From Propionibacteriaceae bacterium (GTDB taxonomy: Bacteria; Actinomycetota; Actinomycetes; Propionibacteriales; Propionibacteriaceae): a stretch of 45,349 nucleotides of DNA. The notes beneath the pieces were generated by a model, which ran no database searches, was not told the DNA's origin, and saw only the letters and a list, made by a program, of their open reading frames with translations. The first letter of the stretch is position 1. The number at the start of each line of letters is the position of its first letter. Shown here piece after piece: positions 7,936 to 16,051 of the stretch. The stretch is taken from positions 1-45,349 of the forward strand of contig JAISHO010000013.1 in the NCBI GenBank assembly GCA_031262485.1, in the 5' to 3' direction. Both the position numbers and the translations under genes were made by a program.

Positions 7936-10845
7936 TCAGCTGATCCGGCCGGGTCGACGACCGACGGCGAGGACGCCGAACCCGAGCAGGAGGAGCAGGA
8001 GCCCTCCACCCAGGGTCACCGTCGTCATCGCGCTCGAGCCGGTGTCGGGCAGAGCGGAGGATCCGCCATCCGCCGGAGCGGCCGGGGTGGACGGAGCCGG
8101 GACGACCGGCAGCGTCGGCGTGGAGTCGGCCGGGGCCGGCGCGGGAGGCGTCGTCTCAGCCGGGCCGGGTTGCGGCTCAGGCTGGGGTTCGGGCTGAGGC
8201 TCGGGCTCCGGCTGAGGCTCAGGTTCCGGTTGCGGCTCGGGCTCGGGCTCGGGCTCCGGCTCGGGTTCCGGTTCCGGAGCGGCGCGAAGGGTCAGGCCGA
8301 CGATGACGGGATCGTGGTCGGACGAGCGATAGGGATCGTCCTGCCAGTAGATCGCGCCGTGATAGTTGTAGCGGCTGTATTCGAGCGCGATCGACTCCCC
8401 GGAGTTGATCTCCCAGACGTCGGCTCCGGTGGCGAGCGCACGAGCGGCCTCGTTGAGGAGGACGTGGTCGAGGCTGCCGGAGAGCCCGCTGTATGAGTAC
8501 GTGTGCTCGCCGGCGTCAAGGGTGGCGACAGCGTCGACGTACCCGGCGGCGTAGAGGGCCAGCATCGGGTCTTCCTGGGTGTAGGAGTTGAAATCCCCGA
8601 CGAGAGCGACCGGAATCGTGGCATCCGCCGCGCGGGTCTCGTTCGCGATCACGTCGACCCAGGCGATGAGGGCCTCGACCTGGCGCATCCGGGATTCATT
8701 CGAACTGCCTTGGCCGTCGCCGGTGTCGGCGTCGCCCGGCCACGGACCAGCCGACCCCTTCGACTTGAGGTGGTTGACGACGACGAAGATCTCCTCGCCC
8801 CCCTCGACCGGCGCGAAGATCTGGCCCAAGGGCTCGCGGGCGTTGACGAAGGCGCCGTCGGCGCCAGATTGATCGCCCAGCGCCCGGGAGGCTCCGACGA
8901 GAGCGACCTCGGCGGGCTGATAGATGATCGCGTTCGAGATCGCGTCCTGTTGGGAGATCGGAGGCAACTCGGCCGAGGAACGGACGTAATCCCACTTGGC
9001 GAAGCCGGCATCGTCGTTGAGAGCGGCGACGAGTTGGGCGATCGCCTCGTCGGCGGGGCGGCCGAGGGCGGCCGAGTTCTCGATCTCGGTCAACCCGACG
9101 ACCGAGGCGTCGAGGCCGTTGATCGCCTTGACGATCTTGATCTGCTGGCGCAGGAAGCTCTCCGTCGTGTAGGCGCCGCGCGGGCCGTTGTCGTTGCAGT
9201 TATTGTCCGTGATCGGGTTGCCGTCACGGTCCTTGTAGGAGGTGCAACCGGGGGCCCAGTCGGCGCCCAGCGTCGTGAAGTAGTTGAGCACGTTGAACCC
9301 GGCCACGGTGACGTCGCCGCCGACCGCCTCGGGAGCGGCCGTCCGCGTGTTCTCGAAGGCGACGGGATCGACGCCGGTGGACGCCGGTGCGACCGGATCG
9401 ACCTTCCAGGCGTTGTTCCGGTAGGCCACGATGACGGGTTCGGTGAAGGTCGCCGTCGCGCCGACACGTACCGGTTCGGTCTGGGAGACCCACGAGGGGA
9501 CGAGACCGGAGTTGTTCGAGTTGAGGTAGTTCGTCGTGGCGCCGTCGTCGAGGACGAGAGCCCGGGCGGCGTTGTCCGCCTCGACCGCCGCGGCCTCGGC
9601 GCTGCCGGCCGGGGCGATGTCGGTCGGCTGCAGCAACGGGGTGTCGCCGGTCGCGAGGCCGACTTCGCCGTATTGGTTCGTCGAATAGGTGTTGGAGACG
9701 GTGAACGTGCCCTGCGGCATCCACAGCACCGATTCGAGGGCCTCACGCTCGGCGTCGGTCGTCGGCCAGGTCGTCGAGACCGGGGTGACGGCGACACCGG
9801 AGGCAGTCACCGTCACACCGGAGGCGTCGCTCACCGACATCTGGGTCTGCCCGTTGTACTCCGAGATCCGACCGGTCACCCGCACCTCATCACCGGCGGC
9901 GACGAGATCATCCGTGCTGCCCGAATAGATGAACAAACCACGCGTCACCCCATCGGTGGTCGACTGAATCGTGTAGCCGTTGATCCCACCGGTCGCGTAA
10001 ACGCCGGTGACGACACCGATCGTCGTGACGGTCTGGCCGACGAGCGGGGAGGTGTCAGTGTCGCCTTGGATCGCGGTGATCGTCACGACGGAGGGCTCGG
10101 GGGTGGGTTCCACCGTGGGATCTACCGTGGGTTCCGGGCTCGGCTCGGGGGTGGGGTCTGTCGTCGGATCGCTCGGGGAAGGCTCGGGGTCCGGGGTGAT
10201 CCCACTGTTGGCCGGCGTCGGCTCGCCGGCGGTGAAATCGGCGGCGTTGTCGGCGGTGTTGATGTGGTCGGTGCGGGAGACCGAGGTGGAGTTGCTCGTC
10301 CGTGGCGCCGGGGCAGAGCCGGCGTAAGCGCTGGCGCCGCCCCATCCGACGATGTCGACGACCTGAGGCGAAGCGGCGCAATCAGCGCCGTCACAAGAAA
10401 GCGTGTCGCTCGTCGATGTGAGGGCGACTTTGCCTTGGGTTCCGCTCAACGCGAGGTTTCCGGTCGCATCCGGGGTGGGCAGATCGGCCAGATCCAGGTT
10501 GGCCCCGTAGGCGAGACCGACGAGGAAAGAGCTGCCAGGCTGAATCACACCGGCGAGAGCGAGGCGGTTGTTCCACGCGCCTCCCGAGGACGCGTAATGA
10601 AGGGTCCACCCCTCAAGGCTGACCGCTTCGGCGCCCGGGTTGTACAGCTCGACGAAATCTTGGTCGAAAGCCGCGCCGTTGTTGCCGCCGCCGCCGTAGA
10701 CCTCATTGATGATGACCGGAGAATCAGGGGTGACGACGGCACTGGCCGAGGGCGCTGCCAAGCCCGTCACCATTAAAGCAAGAGAGGTGGCCGCCACCAG
10801 GACGCGCCGTCGCGTTCCCCGGGGGGCTGGGGTGTCATGGTTCAT
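7936..10845 (-). CDS. Cell-wall-anchored extracellular nuclease (ExeM/NucH family)
   Basis: A 969-aa secreted DNase-type protein. Order: signal peptide (1 to about 36, ending SASA); lamin-tail domain (about 42-205, VIINEVYGGGGNNGA, FVELYN, GWTLHY); Pro/Glu/Thr linker (about 218-251); OB-like region (about 252-490, ITAIQGDTDTSPLVGQTV); endonuclease/exonuclease/phosphatase domain (about 510-850, VAGFNVLNYF, VVGLTEIEN, VNHLKSKG, VGDFNSY, SSDHDPVIVGL); a Pro-Glu/Gln repeat spacer (about 857-893); sortase signal LPDTG (about 932), membrane helix and RRPGR tail. It probably degrades extracellular DNA for nutrient phosphate or biofilm/NET escape. There is no ribosome site before ATG 10845; TAGTGT seven bases upstream suggests a leaderless mRNA. 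A strong terminator follows the gene. Confidence 0.93.
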   Translation of the reverse strand: MNHDTPAPRGTRRRVLVAATSLALMVTGLAAPSASAVVTPDSPVIINEVYGGGGNNGAAFDQDFVELYNPGAEAVSLEGWTLHYASSGGAWNNRLALAGVIQPGSSFLVGLAYGANLDLADLPTPDATGNLALSGTQGKVALTSTSDTLSCDGADCAASPQVVDIVGWGGASAYAGSAPAPRTSNSTSVSRTDHINTADNAADFTAGEPTPANSGITPDPEPSPSDPTTDPTPEPSPEPTVDPTVEPTPEPSVVTITAIQGDTDTSPLVGQTVTTIGVVTGVYATGGINGYTIQSTTDGVTRGLFIYSGSTDDLVAAGDEVRVTGRISEYNGQTQMSVSDASGVTVTASGVAVTPVSTTWPTTDAEREALESVLWMPQGTFTVSNTYSTNQYGEVGLATGDTPLLQPTDIAPAGSAEAAAVEADNAARALVLDDGATTNYLNSNNSGLVPSWVSQTEPVRVGATATFTEPVIVAYRNNAWKVDPVAPASTGVDPVAFENTRTAAPEAVGGDVTVAGFNVLNYFTTLGADWAPGCTSYKDRDGNPITDNNCNDNGPRGAYTTESFLRQQIKIVKAINGLDASVVGLTEIENSAALGRPADEAIAQLVAALNDDAGFAKWDYVRSSAELPPISQQDAISNAIIYQPAEVALVGASRALGDQSGADGAFVNAREPLGQIFAPVEGGEEIFVVVNHLKSKGSAGPWPGDADTGDGQGSSNESRMRQVEALIAWVDVIANETRAADATIPVALVGDFNSYTQEDPMLALYAAGYVDAVATLDAGEHTYSYSGLSGSLDHVLLNEAARALATGADVWEINSGESIALEYSRYNYHGAIYWQDDPYRSSDHDPVIVGLTLRAAPEPEPEPEPEPEPEPQPEPEPQPEPEPQPEPQPEPQPGPAETTPPAPAPADSTPTLPVVPAPSTPAAPADGGSSALPDTGSSAMTTVTLGGGLLLLLLGFGVLAVGRRPGRIS
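8168..8278 (-). repeat. Pro-Glu/Pro-Gln coding repeat (wall-spanning spacer)
   Basis: A tandem hexanucleotide-like repeat encoding alternating Pro-Glu and Pro-Gln dipeptides between the nuclease domain and the sortase signal. Such stretches are stiff spacers that carry a domain through the cell wall, and the DNA repeat is likely to vary in length between strains. Confidence 0.8.
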
Positions 10846-11093
10846 GACTGTGACACTAGTAGATGTGTGCTGCGAATTGTTGCATCATTATGAGACACGC
10901 CATGGAAAGCGTTGCCAAAGTCGTCAACCTACCGACTCGCCCGCGTCTTCGCCCCTCGATCGCCCGTGATCGCCGCAGGCACGAGGCTTCGGCTCCTCGT
11001 AGACTGAGTCACGAGCAATGACCACGCCCCCGGATGACGGCACTATCCACACGGGCGATCCACGATCGACACACACTGAGACACGAGCGAGAT
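10846..11093. promoter_or_regulatory. Divergent promoter region between nuclease and NfeD-like gene
   Basis: A 248-base gap between divergent genes. Leftward, TAGTGT at about 10853-10858 lies seven bases from the nuclease start codon. The AT-richer stretch around 10870-10900 could hold upstream promoter parts for the same gene. Nothing else is recognisable, and I could not define the rightward promoter. Confidence 0.3.
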
Positions 11094-11360
11094 ATGACGG
11101 AGAATCTGACCGATTGGCTGGGGGATCACCCCCTCTGGCTCTGGCTGATCTTCGCTTTGCTGTGGATGGCGTGCTACCTCGTCAAACCACGGTCCGCTTT
11201 TCTCGGGGTCGCGCTCGGCGCCATGGGGGCGGGCGCCCTCGGGCTCGTCCAGCCCACAGAGATCCTCGGGCAGATCCTCGTCTTCGCCGGCATCTCCCTC
11301 GTCGCGGCGGTGGGGCTCACCTGGCTCGAGCGGAGGAGCGCTTCGCCTCGGCGGCCTTGA
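11094..11360 (+). CDS. Small NfeD-like membrane protein
   Basis: An 88-aa protein with an amphipathic start, then hydrophobic segments at about 14-30, 34-54 and 58-76. WLWLIFALLWMACYLVKPRSAFLGVALGAMGAGALGL has the layout of the membrane part of NfeD proteins, but the C-terminal OB-fold domain is absent: the protein ends ERRSASPRRP. ATG 11094 with GAGCGAGAT upstream is preferred to an earlier in-frame GTG. Its last 44 bases overlap the convergent def gene, which is unusual. NfeD family proteins partner stomatin-like proteins, and none is in view. Role unknown. Confidence 0.65.
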   Translation: MTENLTDWLGDHPLWLWLIFALLWMACYLVKPRSAFLGVALGAMGAGALGLVQPTEILGQILVFAGISLVAAVGLTWLERRSASPRRP

Positions 11361-12006
11361 CCGGGTCGAGCGGGCCGCGCGGGGAGACCGGCCAATCGTC
11401 GGGGTAGCGGTAGGCGATGGCGTCGTGGGCGGCATAAAGATGTTTGCGCCGCCGAGTGCTGAGGCGATCCCCGAAGACGATGCCATTGAGATGGTCGGTC
11501 TCGTGCTGCAAACAACGGGCCAGCATGCCGGTGCCGACGATCTCGATCGGATCGCCGTTGTGGTCGAACCCCCGGCAGATCGCGTGGTCGGGGCGGGCCA
11601 GAGACTCGTAAGCCCCGGGCAAGGAGAGGCAGCCCTCTTCCTCGCTGACGAGGGCCCGGCGATCGCCCTGAGGCACAACGACGACAGGGTTGCAGACGAC
11701 TCCGGTGACGATCTCCCCATCGATGTCGGGGCAGCGGAAGACGAAGCAGGAGCGGCCGTCGTCGACCTGAGTGGCGGCCAGACCGACCCCGTCGGCGACA
11801 TCCATCGTCGCGAACATGTCGCGGAGGAAGTCGTGCAGTTCGGCGTCAAAGACGGTGACAGGTGTCGTGGGCCGGTGCATGATCTCCTCGCCCCACCGGG
11901 TGATCCGGCGGATCGCGCCTCCGGTGAGGAGATCGGCCAGGGCGACCGGCCCGGTGGAACCGTCGGGAGCGTCCATCGCGGCGGCGCGTGCGGCTGAGGA
12001 AGTCAT
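11317..12006 (-). CDS. def: Peptide deformylase
   Basis: Metal-dependent removal of the N-formyl group from nascent proteins. The three family motifs are intact: GVGLAATQ (motif 1, G-x-G-x-A-A-x-Q), EGCLSLPG (motif 2, metal-ligand Cys) and QHETDHLNG (motif 3, HExxH with two His ligands and catalytic Glu). The 229-aa length exceeds the usual 160-190 because of about 30 extra N-terminal residues and a basic tail. ATG 12006 has no ribosome site; TAATCT six bases upstream suggests a leaderless mRNA, and a 9+9 base palindrome overlaps that promoter. Its 3' end overlaps the NfeD-like gene. Confidence 0.93.
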   Translation of the reverse strand: MTSSAARAAAMDAPDGSTGPVALADLLTGGAIRRITRWGEEIMHRPTTPVTVFDAELHDFLRDMFATMDVADGVGLAATQVDDGRSCFVFRCPDIDGEIVTGVVCNPVVVVPQGDRRALVSEEEGCLSLPGAYESLARPDHAICRGFDHNGDPIEIVGTGMLARCLQHETDHLNGIVFGDRLSTRRRKHLYAAHDAIAYRYPDDWPVSPRGPLDPVKAAEAKRSSARAR

Positions 12007-12008
12007 GG

Positions 12009-12031
12009 GGAAAGATTATCCGAATCTTTCC
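12009..12031. promoter_or_regulatory. Palindrome overlapping the def promoter
   Basis: GGAAAGATT (12009-12017) and AATCTTTCC (12023-12031) form perfect 9-base inverted repeats with a five-base spacer. Read leftward the second half contains TAATCT, a good -10 element six bases from the def ATG. The arrangement looks like an operator over a core promoter. Confidence 0.45.
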
Positions 12032-12071
12032 GGGGCGCTCTTGAACGGGCTGGGTAAGGTGCTGGCGCCGA

Positions 12072-12300
12072 GGACGGGAAACCGTCCCGTCCCCGTCAGC
12101 CCGTCACCATAAGTAAACCAATATTTCTAACCCGGGAATGATCACAAGACACTTGCCTATACCCCTGGGTTTACTGGAAAATCAGCGGACTACAACCGCC
12201 CTCGTCTCGCCTAGGTAACGATTCCTCTGGGACCCTTGACGGACGGAGCAAACGTGACAGACTGAACCTCAACGAAAGGGAAATCCCCTTCCACTTCGGA
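12072..12300 (+). promoter_or_regulatory. Upstream regulatory region of the sugar-importer ATPase
   Basis: The 332-base gap between def and the ATPase gene holds a hairpin (GGACGGG 12072-12078 with CCCGTCC 12086-12092), 8-base inverted repeats AGTAAACC (12112-12119) and GGTTTACT (12168-12175) with centres 56 bases apart, and a possible promoter with TTGACG at 12236-12241 and CAGACT at 12258-12263. The 5' leader would be about 70 bases. The GTAAACC/GGTTTAC halves resemble half-sites of LacI-family sugar operators. Confidence 0.4.
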
Positions 12301-12338
12301 TCGTCGGGCACGTACCGCCCGTGGAAAGGTTAATTTCA

Positions 12339-13433
12339 ATGGCGACTGTTACTTACCAAGATGCCACTCGTATTTATCCCGGTGGCGACCACCCCGCCGT
12401 CGACCGTCTCAACCTTGAGATCGGCGATGGCGAGTTCATGGTCTTGGTCGGTCCCTCTGGCTGCGGCAAATCGACGTCGTTGCGCATGTTGGCTGGTTTG
12501 GAAGAAGTGAATGAAGGACGCATCTTCATTGGAGAGCGTGATGTCACCGATCTTCCGCCGAAAGACCGCGATATCGCAATGGTGTTCCAGAACTACGCGC
12601 TTTATCCGCATATGACGGTCGCGGATAATATGGGATTCGCCCTCAAAATGCAGAATGTGCCGAAAGCGGAACGCCAACAGCGCGTTCTCGAAGCGGCGAA
12701 ATTGCTCGGCTTGGAGGATTTCCTCAACCGTAAGCCCAAGGCTCTCTCCGGTGGCCAGCGTCAGCGCGTCGCCATGGGCCGCGCTATCGTCCGCCAACCG
12801 CACGTCTTCCTCATGGACGAGCCGCTGTCGAACCTCGACGCCAAGCTTCGTGTCTCCACGCGGACGCAGATCGCGGCCCTTCAGGCCCGCCTCGGCGTCA
12901 CGACGGTCTACGTCACGCACGACCAGGTCGAGGCCATGACGATGGGCCACCGCGTCGCGGTCATGAACGCCGGCATCCTCATGCAGGTCGACACGCCGCT
13001 CGCGCTCTACGACACGCCGAAGAACCTCTTCGTCGCCGGCTTCATCGGCTCACCGGCCATGAACCTCATGAGCGGCAAGTTGGTCGAGGGCGGCGTCCAG
13101 ATCGGCGATTACACGGTTCCGGTCTCGCGCGAGATCTTGGGCAAGGCGGCCAAGGGCGAGGAGACGCTCACTCTCGGCATCCGCCCGGAGAACTTCCATA
13201 TCGCCGACGAGGGCATCGGGGTCGACGTCTCCGTCGTCGAGGAACTTGGCTCGGACACCTATCTCTACGGCACGCTCTCCGGCCTCAGCGCCGACGAGCA
13301 GATCACCGGCCAGCAGATCGTCGCCCGCATCTCGGCTCGTCACACGACGAACCGCGCCGGCAACGTCCGCCTCAACGCTGATCCGTCGTCGATCCACGTC
13401 TTCTCGAACACCACCCAGGAGCGCATCTCCTGA
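12339..13433 (+). CDS. ugpC: Multi-sugar ABC importer ATPase, UgpC/MsmK/MsiK type
   Basis: A 364-aa ATPase of CUT1 carbohydrate importers. The nucleotide domain shows Walker A GPSGCGKST (38-46), Q-loop MVFQNYALYPHMTV, signature LSGGQRQRV (about 136), Walker B VFLMDEPLSNLDAKLR (about 155-170) and switch His YVTHDQVEAMTM. The C-terminal regulatory TOBE-like domain runs from about 240 (GFIGSPAMNLMSG, LGIRPENF). Actinobacterial members such as MsiK energise several sugar importers from one unlinked gene. Here no permease is adjacent, while the fructan importer at 28.9-32.1 kb lacks an ATPase, so a shared role is likely. ATG 12339 follows GAAAGG; the first half of the gene uses more A/T-ending codons than the second. 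Confidence 0.9.
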   Translation: MATVTYQDATRIYPGGDHPAVDRLNLEIGDGEFMVLVGPSGCGKSTSLRMLAGLEEVNEGRIFIGERDVTDLPPKDRDIAMVFQNYALYPHMTVADNMGFALKMQNVPKAERQQRVLEAAKLLGLEDFLNRKPKALSGGQRQRVAMGRAIVRQPHVFLMDEPLSNLDAKLRVSTRTQIAALQARLGVTTVYVTHDQVEAMTMGHRVAVMNAGILMQVDTPLALYDTPKNLFVAGFIGSPAMNLMSGKLVEGGVQIGDYTVPVSREILGKAAKGEETLTLGIRPENFHIADEGIGVDVSVVEELGSDTYLYGTLSGLSADEQITGQQIVARISARHTTNRAGNVRLNADPSSIHVFSNTTQERIS

Positions 13434-13452
13434 TCTGGTGAACGTGACGTCT

Positions 13453-13483
13453 CTGGGAGGGTCCCCTGGTGGGGCCCTCCCAG
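13453..13483 (+). terminator. GC-rich hairpin after ugpC
   Basis: CTGGGAGGG (13453-13461) pairs with CCCTCCCAG (13475-13483), with further inner GC pairing around a small loop. It stands 20 bases after the ugpC stop. There is no T-run, so it is either an actinobacterial U-less terminator or a 3' stabiliser. Confidence 0.6.
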
Positions 13484-13695
13484 TGTCATGTCCGCCTTGA
13501 TTCGTCACCGAGTTCGACGATCACCGACTGCCCGGTGGCAAGGGCGGCTGACCCTGGTGAGCCAAGACCAGGTACGTCGACCACCCCCGGGACTGAAATA
13601 CCACTTTCTGAACCCACTTCTCGTCTCTCCTCGAAGGACGACCTCATCGCGGCAGGTGGTTCCCCCGTTGGGCTGAGGGTGTAAAAATAGAAGGC

Positions 13696-15075
13696 GTGCC
13701 TCGATTCATATCCACTCAGCCGGACGCGCGGTTGATCCCATTCCCGTGGGACACGCCGCTGGCGGAGTGGCCGGTGGATCTCCTCGTCGCCCTTCCGCGG
13801 GGCCTGTCGCGGCACGTCGTCCGGTTCATTCAAGTCGGATCCAGCGTTTACGCCGCCAAAGAAGTCGTCGACCACTTGGCGCTTCACGAGTACCGGTTGC
13901 TCCAGGACCTCAAGAAGCTTCACACTCCCGCCGTCGAACCGGTCGGGATCATCACGGAACGGTTCGCCAAGGACGGCTCGCCGCTCGATCCCATCCTCAT
14001 CACCCAACACTTGCAGTTCTCACTCCCCTACCGTGCTCTCTTCTCGTCAGGGGTGCGTCAGGAGACGGTCTATCGTCTCGTCGACGCCATGGTCGTACTG
14101 TTGGCCCGCCTGCACCTCATCGGGTTCAAGTGGGGCGATGTCTCGCTGTCGAACATCCTCTTCCGGCGTGACGCCGGCGACTTCGCGGCCTACCTCGTCG
14201 ACGCCGAGACCGGCGAGTTGCACCAGCAGCTCTCCGACGGGCAACGCGAACAGGATCTCCTCATCGCACGCACCAACCTTTACGGCGATTTCCTTGATTT
14301 GCGTGAGGGCGACATGCTCAACGAGCAACTCGATCCCTTGCAAATCGTCGACACGATCGATGCCCGCTATCAGGAATTGTGGAATGAGCTGACGGGTATC
14401 GAGGTTTTTCCCGGCAATGAACTCAATCGCATTGAATCACGGGTGAGGCGCCTCAATGCGCTCGGTTTCGATGTCGCCGAACTCGATATCCAAACAAATG
14501 CGAACTCATCGACGATTCGAATACAACCTAAGGTTGTCGAACCTGGTCATCATTCTCGTCGTTTGCTGCGTTTGACCGGACTCGACGTCGAAGAGAATCA
14601 GGCCCGCCGCCTCCTCAACGACCTCGACACCTACCGGGCGCGCACCGGCCAGCAGCAAGTCGACGAGGCGGTCGTCGCCCACGAGTGGTTGACGCAGATC
14701 TTCGAACCGGTCATCGCCGCCGTGCCGGCCGAGTTGCGCGGCAAACGTGAGCCAGCCCAGATCTTCCACGAGGTGCTCGACTACCGGTGGTATCAGTCGC
14801 AGCGTGAATATCGCGAGGTGCCGATCGTCGAGGCGGCCTGCGGGTATGTCCACGATGTCCTCGGATCTCTGCCCGACGAGGCGATGAGCTCGGAGGCGAT
14901 CATGCCGGTCGAACATCGCCAACTCGTCAACCCCTTCGACCCCTCGCAGGGGTATGTCGACGAGGGCGAGGAGCCGCCGCACGATCCCTGGGAAGACGGG
15001 GTCGAGGAGGATGTGGAGCAGCCCCATCCCTTCCTCGACATCGACGCGCTGCGCGCCAAAGCCGCGGCGACCTGA
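13696..15075 (+). CDS. DUF4032 protein with kinase-like fold motifs
   Basis: A 459-aa protein recognisable as the actinobacterial DUF4032 family, often found near UgpC-type ATPases. The N-terminal half carries kinase-like features: VYAAKEVV with a Lys (about residue 54), a helix EYRLLQDL and a catalytic-loop-like GFKWGDVSLSNILF (about 141-154, D and N in the right spacing) followed by YLVDAETGE where DFG would be. The C-terminal half (about 290-420) is the conserved DUF4032 segment (HEWLTQIFEPVI, EVLDYRWYQSQR) and ends in an acidic tail. Function is unproven; phosphotransfer to a small molecule or lipid is possible. No ribosome site precedes GTG 13696; TAAAAA at 13682-13687 suggests a leaderless transcript. 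Confidence 0.82.
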   Translation: MPRFISTQPDARLIPFPWDTPLAEWPVDLLVALPRGLSRHVVRFIQVGSSVYAAKEVVDHLALHEYRLLQDLKKLHTPAVEPVGIITERFAKDGSPLDPILITQHLQFSLPYRALFSSGVRQETVYRLVDAMVVLLARLHLIGFKWGDVSLSNILFRRDAGDFAAYLVDAETGELHQQLSDGQREQDLLIARTNLYGDFLDLREGDMLNEQLDPLQIVDTIDARYQELWNELTGIEVFPGNELNRIESRVRRLNALGFDVAELDIQTNANSSTIRIQPKVVEPGHHSRRLLRLTGLDVEENQARRLLNDLDTYRARTGQQQVDEAVVAHEWLTQIFEPVIAAVPAELRGKREPAQIFHEVLDYRWYQSQREYREVPIVEAACGYVHDVLGSLPDEAMSSEAIMPVEHRQLVNPFDPSQGYVDEGEEPPHDPWEDGVEEDVEQPHPFLDIDALRAKAAAT

Positions 15076-15202
15076 TCGCGATACCCCTGTCCATGGCCCC
15101 CCGTTCTCCCTTGCCGATCCAATGTGTCTCGAGGCGACGTTCGATCGTCGGGAATGGAGCGTCCCTGTCGAGGCGCGCTCCCGCAACCGCCAAGGGGCGC
15201 CG

Positions 15203-16051
15203 ATGACGCTCACTGCCGCCACGGGTCTGCTCACCTGTCCCCATTGCCACGCGCTGCTCACGCTGACGGAGAAGACGGCGTGCTGCCCGAGTGGCCATAG
15301 CTTCGACGTCGCCCGTCAGGGGTATCTCAACCTCCTCCCCCGTTCCGCCGGCGCGAACGCTGACACCGCGGCCATGGTGGCGGCCCGTGAGCGTTTCCTC
15401 GCCACCGGCGCGTACCGGATGATCGCCGACGCGGTGGCCGAGGCCGCCGGTGGCCTTCCCGCCAGCGTGACGCCCGCGCGCTCGTCGCCTCCTCGTGTCA
15501 TCGTTGAGACCGGATGCGGAACGGGCTATTACCTGGCGCATGTCCTCGAGGTGTTCCCGGACGCCGTCGGGGTGGGCGTCGACGTCTCCGTCGCGGCGGT
15601 CAAGCGGGCGGCCCGGGCCCACCCTCGGATGGCGACGGTCGTGGCGGATGTGTGGGATCGCATCCCGATGCCCGATGGGTGCGCCGACGCGGTGCTGTGC
15701 GTCTTCGCCCCGCGCGATCCGGCTGAGTTCGCCCGGGTGCTTCGCCCCGGTGGCCGCCTCGTCGTCGCCATCCCCGCGCCCGGGCATCTGGCCGCCTTGC
15801 GTCGCGATCACGGTCTGTTGGCGATCGAGGCGGGCAAAGAGAACCATGTGCTCGAGCAGATGGCCGGCGCTTTCACACTCGACCACCGGGTCGATCTGCA
15901 CGGAGAGGCCACGGTGACGGCCGCTCAGGCCAGCGATCTCATCGCCATGGGCCCCAACGGCTTCCACGCTCCCGCCCCCGTCGACGCCCCGGAGAGGATC
16001 GCCATCGACGTCACGGTGTTGACCTTTCAGCGCCGGTTCAGCTCCGTTTAG
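15203..16051 (+). CDS. 23S rRNA (guanine-N1)-methyltransferase, RlmA family
   Basis: A 282-aa SAM-dependent methyltransferase with the N-terminal zinc finger of the RlmA(I)/RlmA(II)/TlrB family: C12-x2-C15, then C28 and H32 (TCPHCHALL, CCPSGHSFD). FDVARQGYLNLLP is the family signature after the finger. The Rossmann SAM motif is VETGCGTGYYLAHVLE (about 100-115), followed by GVDVSVAAVKRAAR and ADVWDRIPMPDG. The reaction is N1-methylation of G745 or G748 in helix 35 of 23S rRNA; Gram-positive members usually act on 748, and some give macrolide resistance (TlrB). ATG 15203 has AGGGG five bases upstream. Its last bases overlap the convergent giant surface-protein gene by 14 bases. Confidence 0.85.
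   Translation: MTLTAATGLLTCPHCHALLTLTEKTACCPSGHSFDVARQGYLNLLPRSAGANADTAAMVAARERFLATGAYRMIADAVAEAAGGLPASVTPARSSPPRVIVETGCGTGYYLAHVLEVFPDAVGVGVDVSVAAVKRAARAHPRMATVVADVWDRIPMPDGCADAVLCVFAPRDPAEFARVLRPGGRLVVAIPAPGHLAALRRDHGLLAIEAGKENHVLEQMAGAFTLDHRVDLHGEATVTAAQASDLIAMGPNGFHAPAPVDAPERIAIDVTVLTFQRRFSSV

Noticed and set aside
8503-10776. Long plus-strand ORF (about 757 codons) opposite the nuclease
   Set aside because: It is a high-GC shadow: its product is Asp/Gly/Arg/Val-rich without domains, while the minus strand encodes clear LTD and EEP domains.
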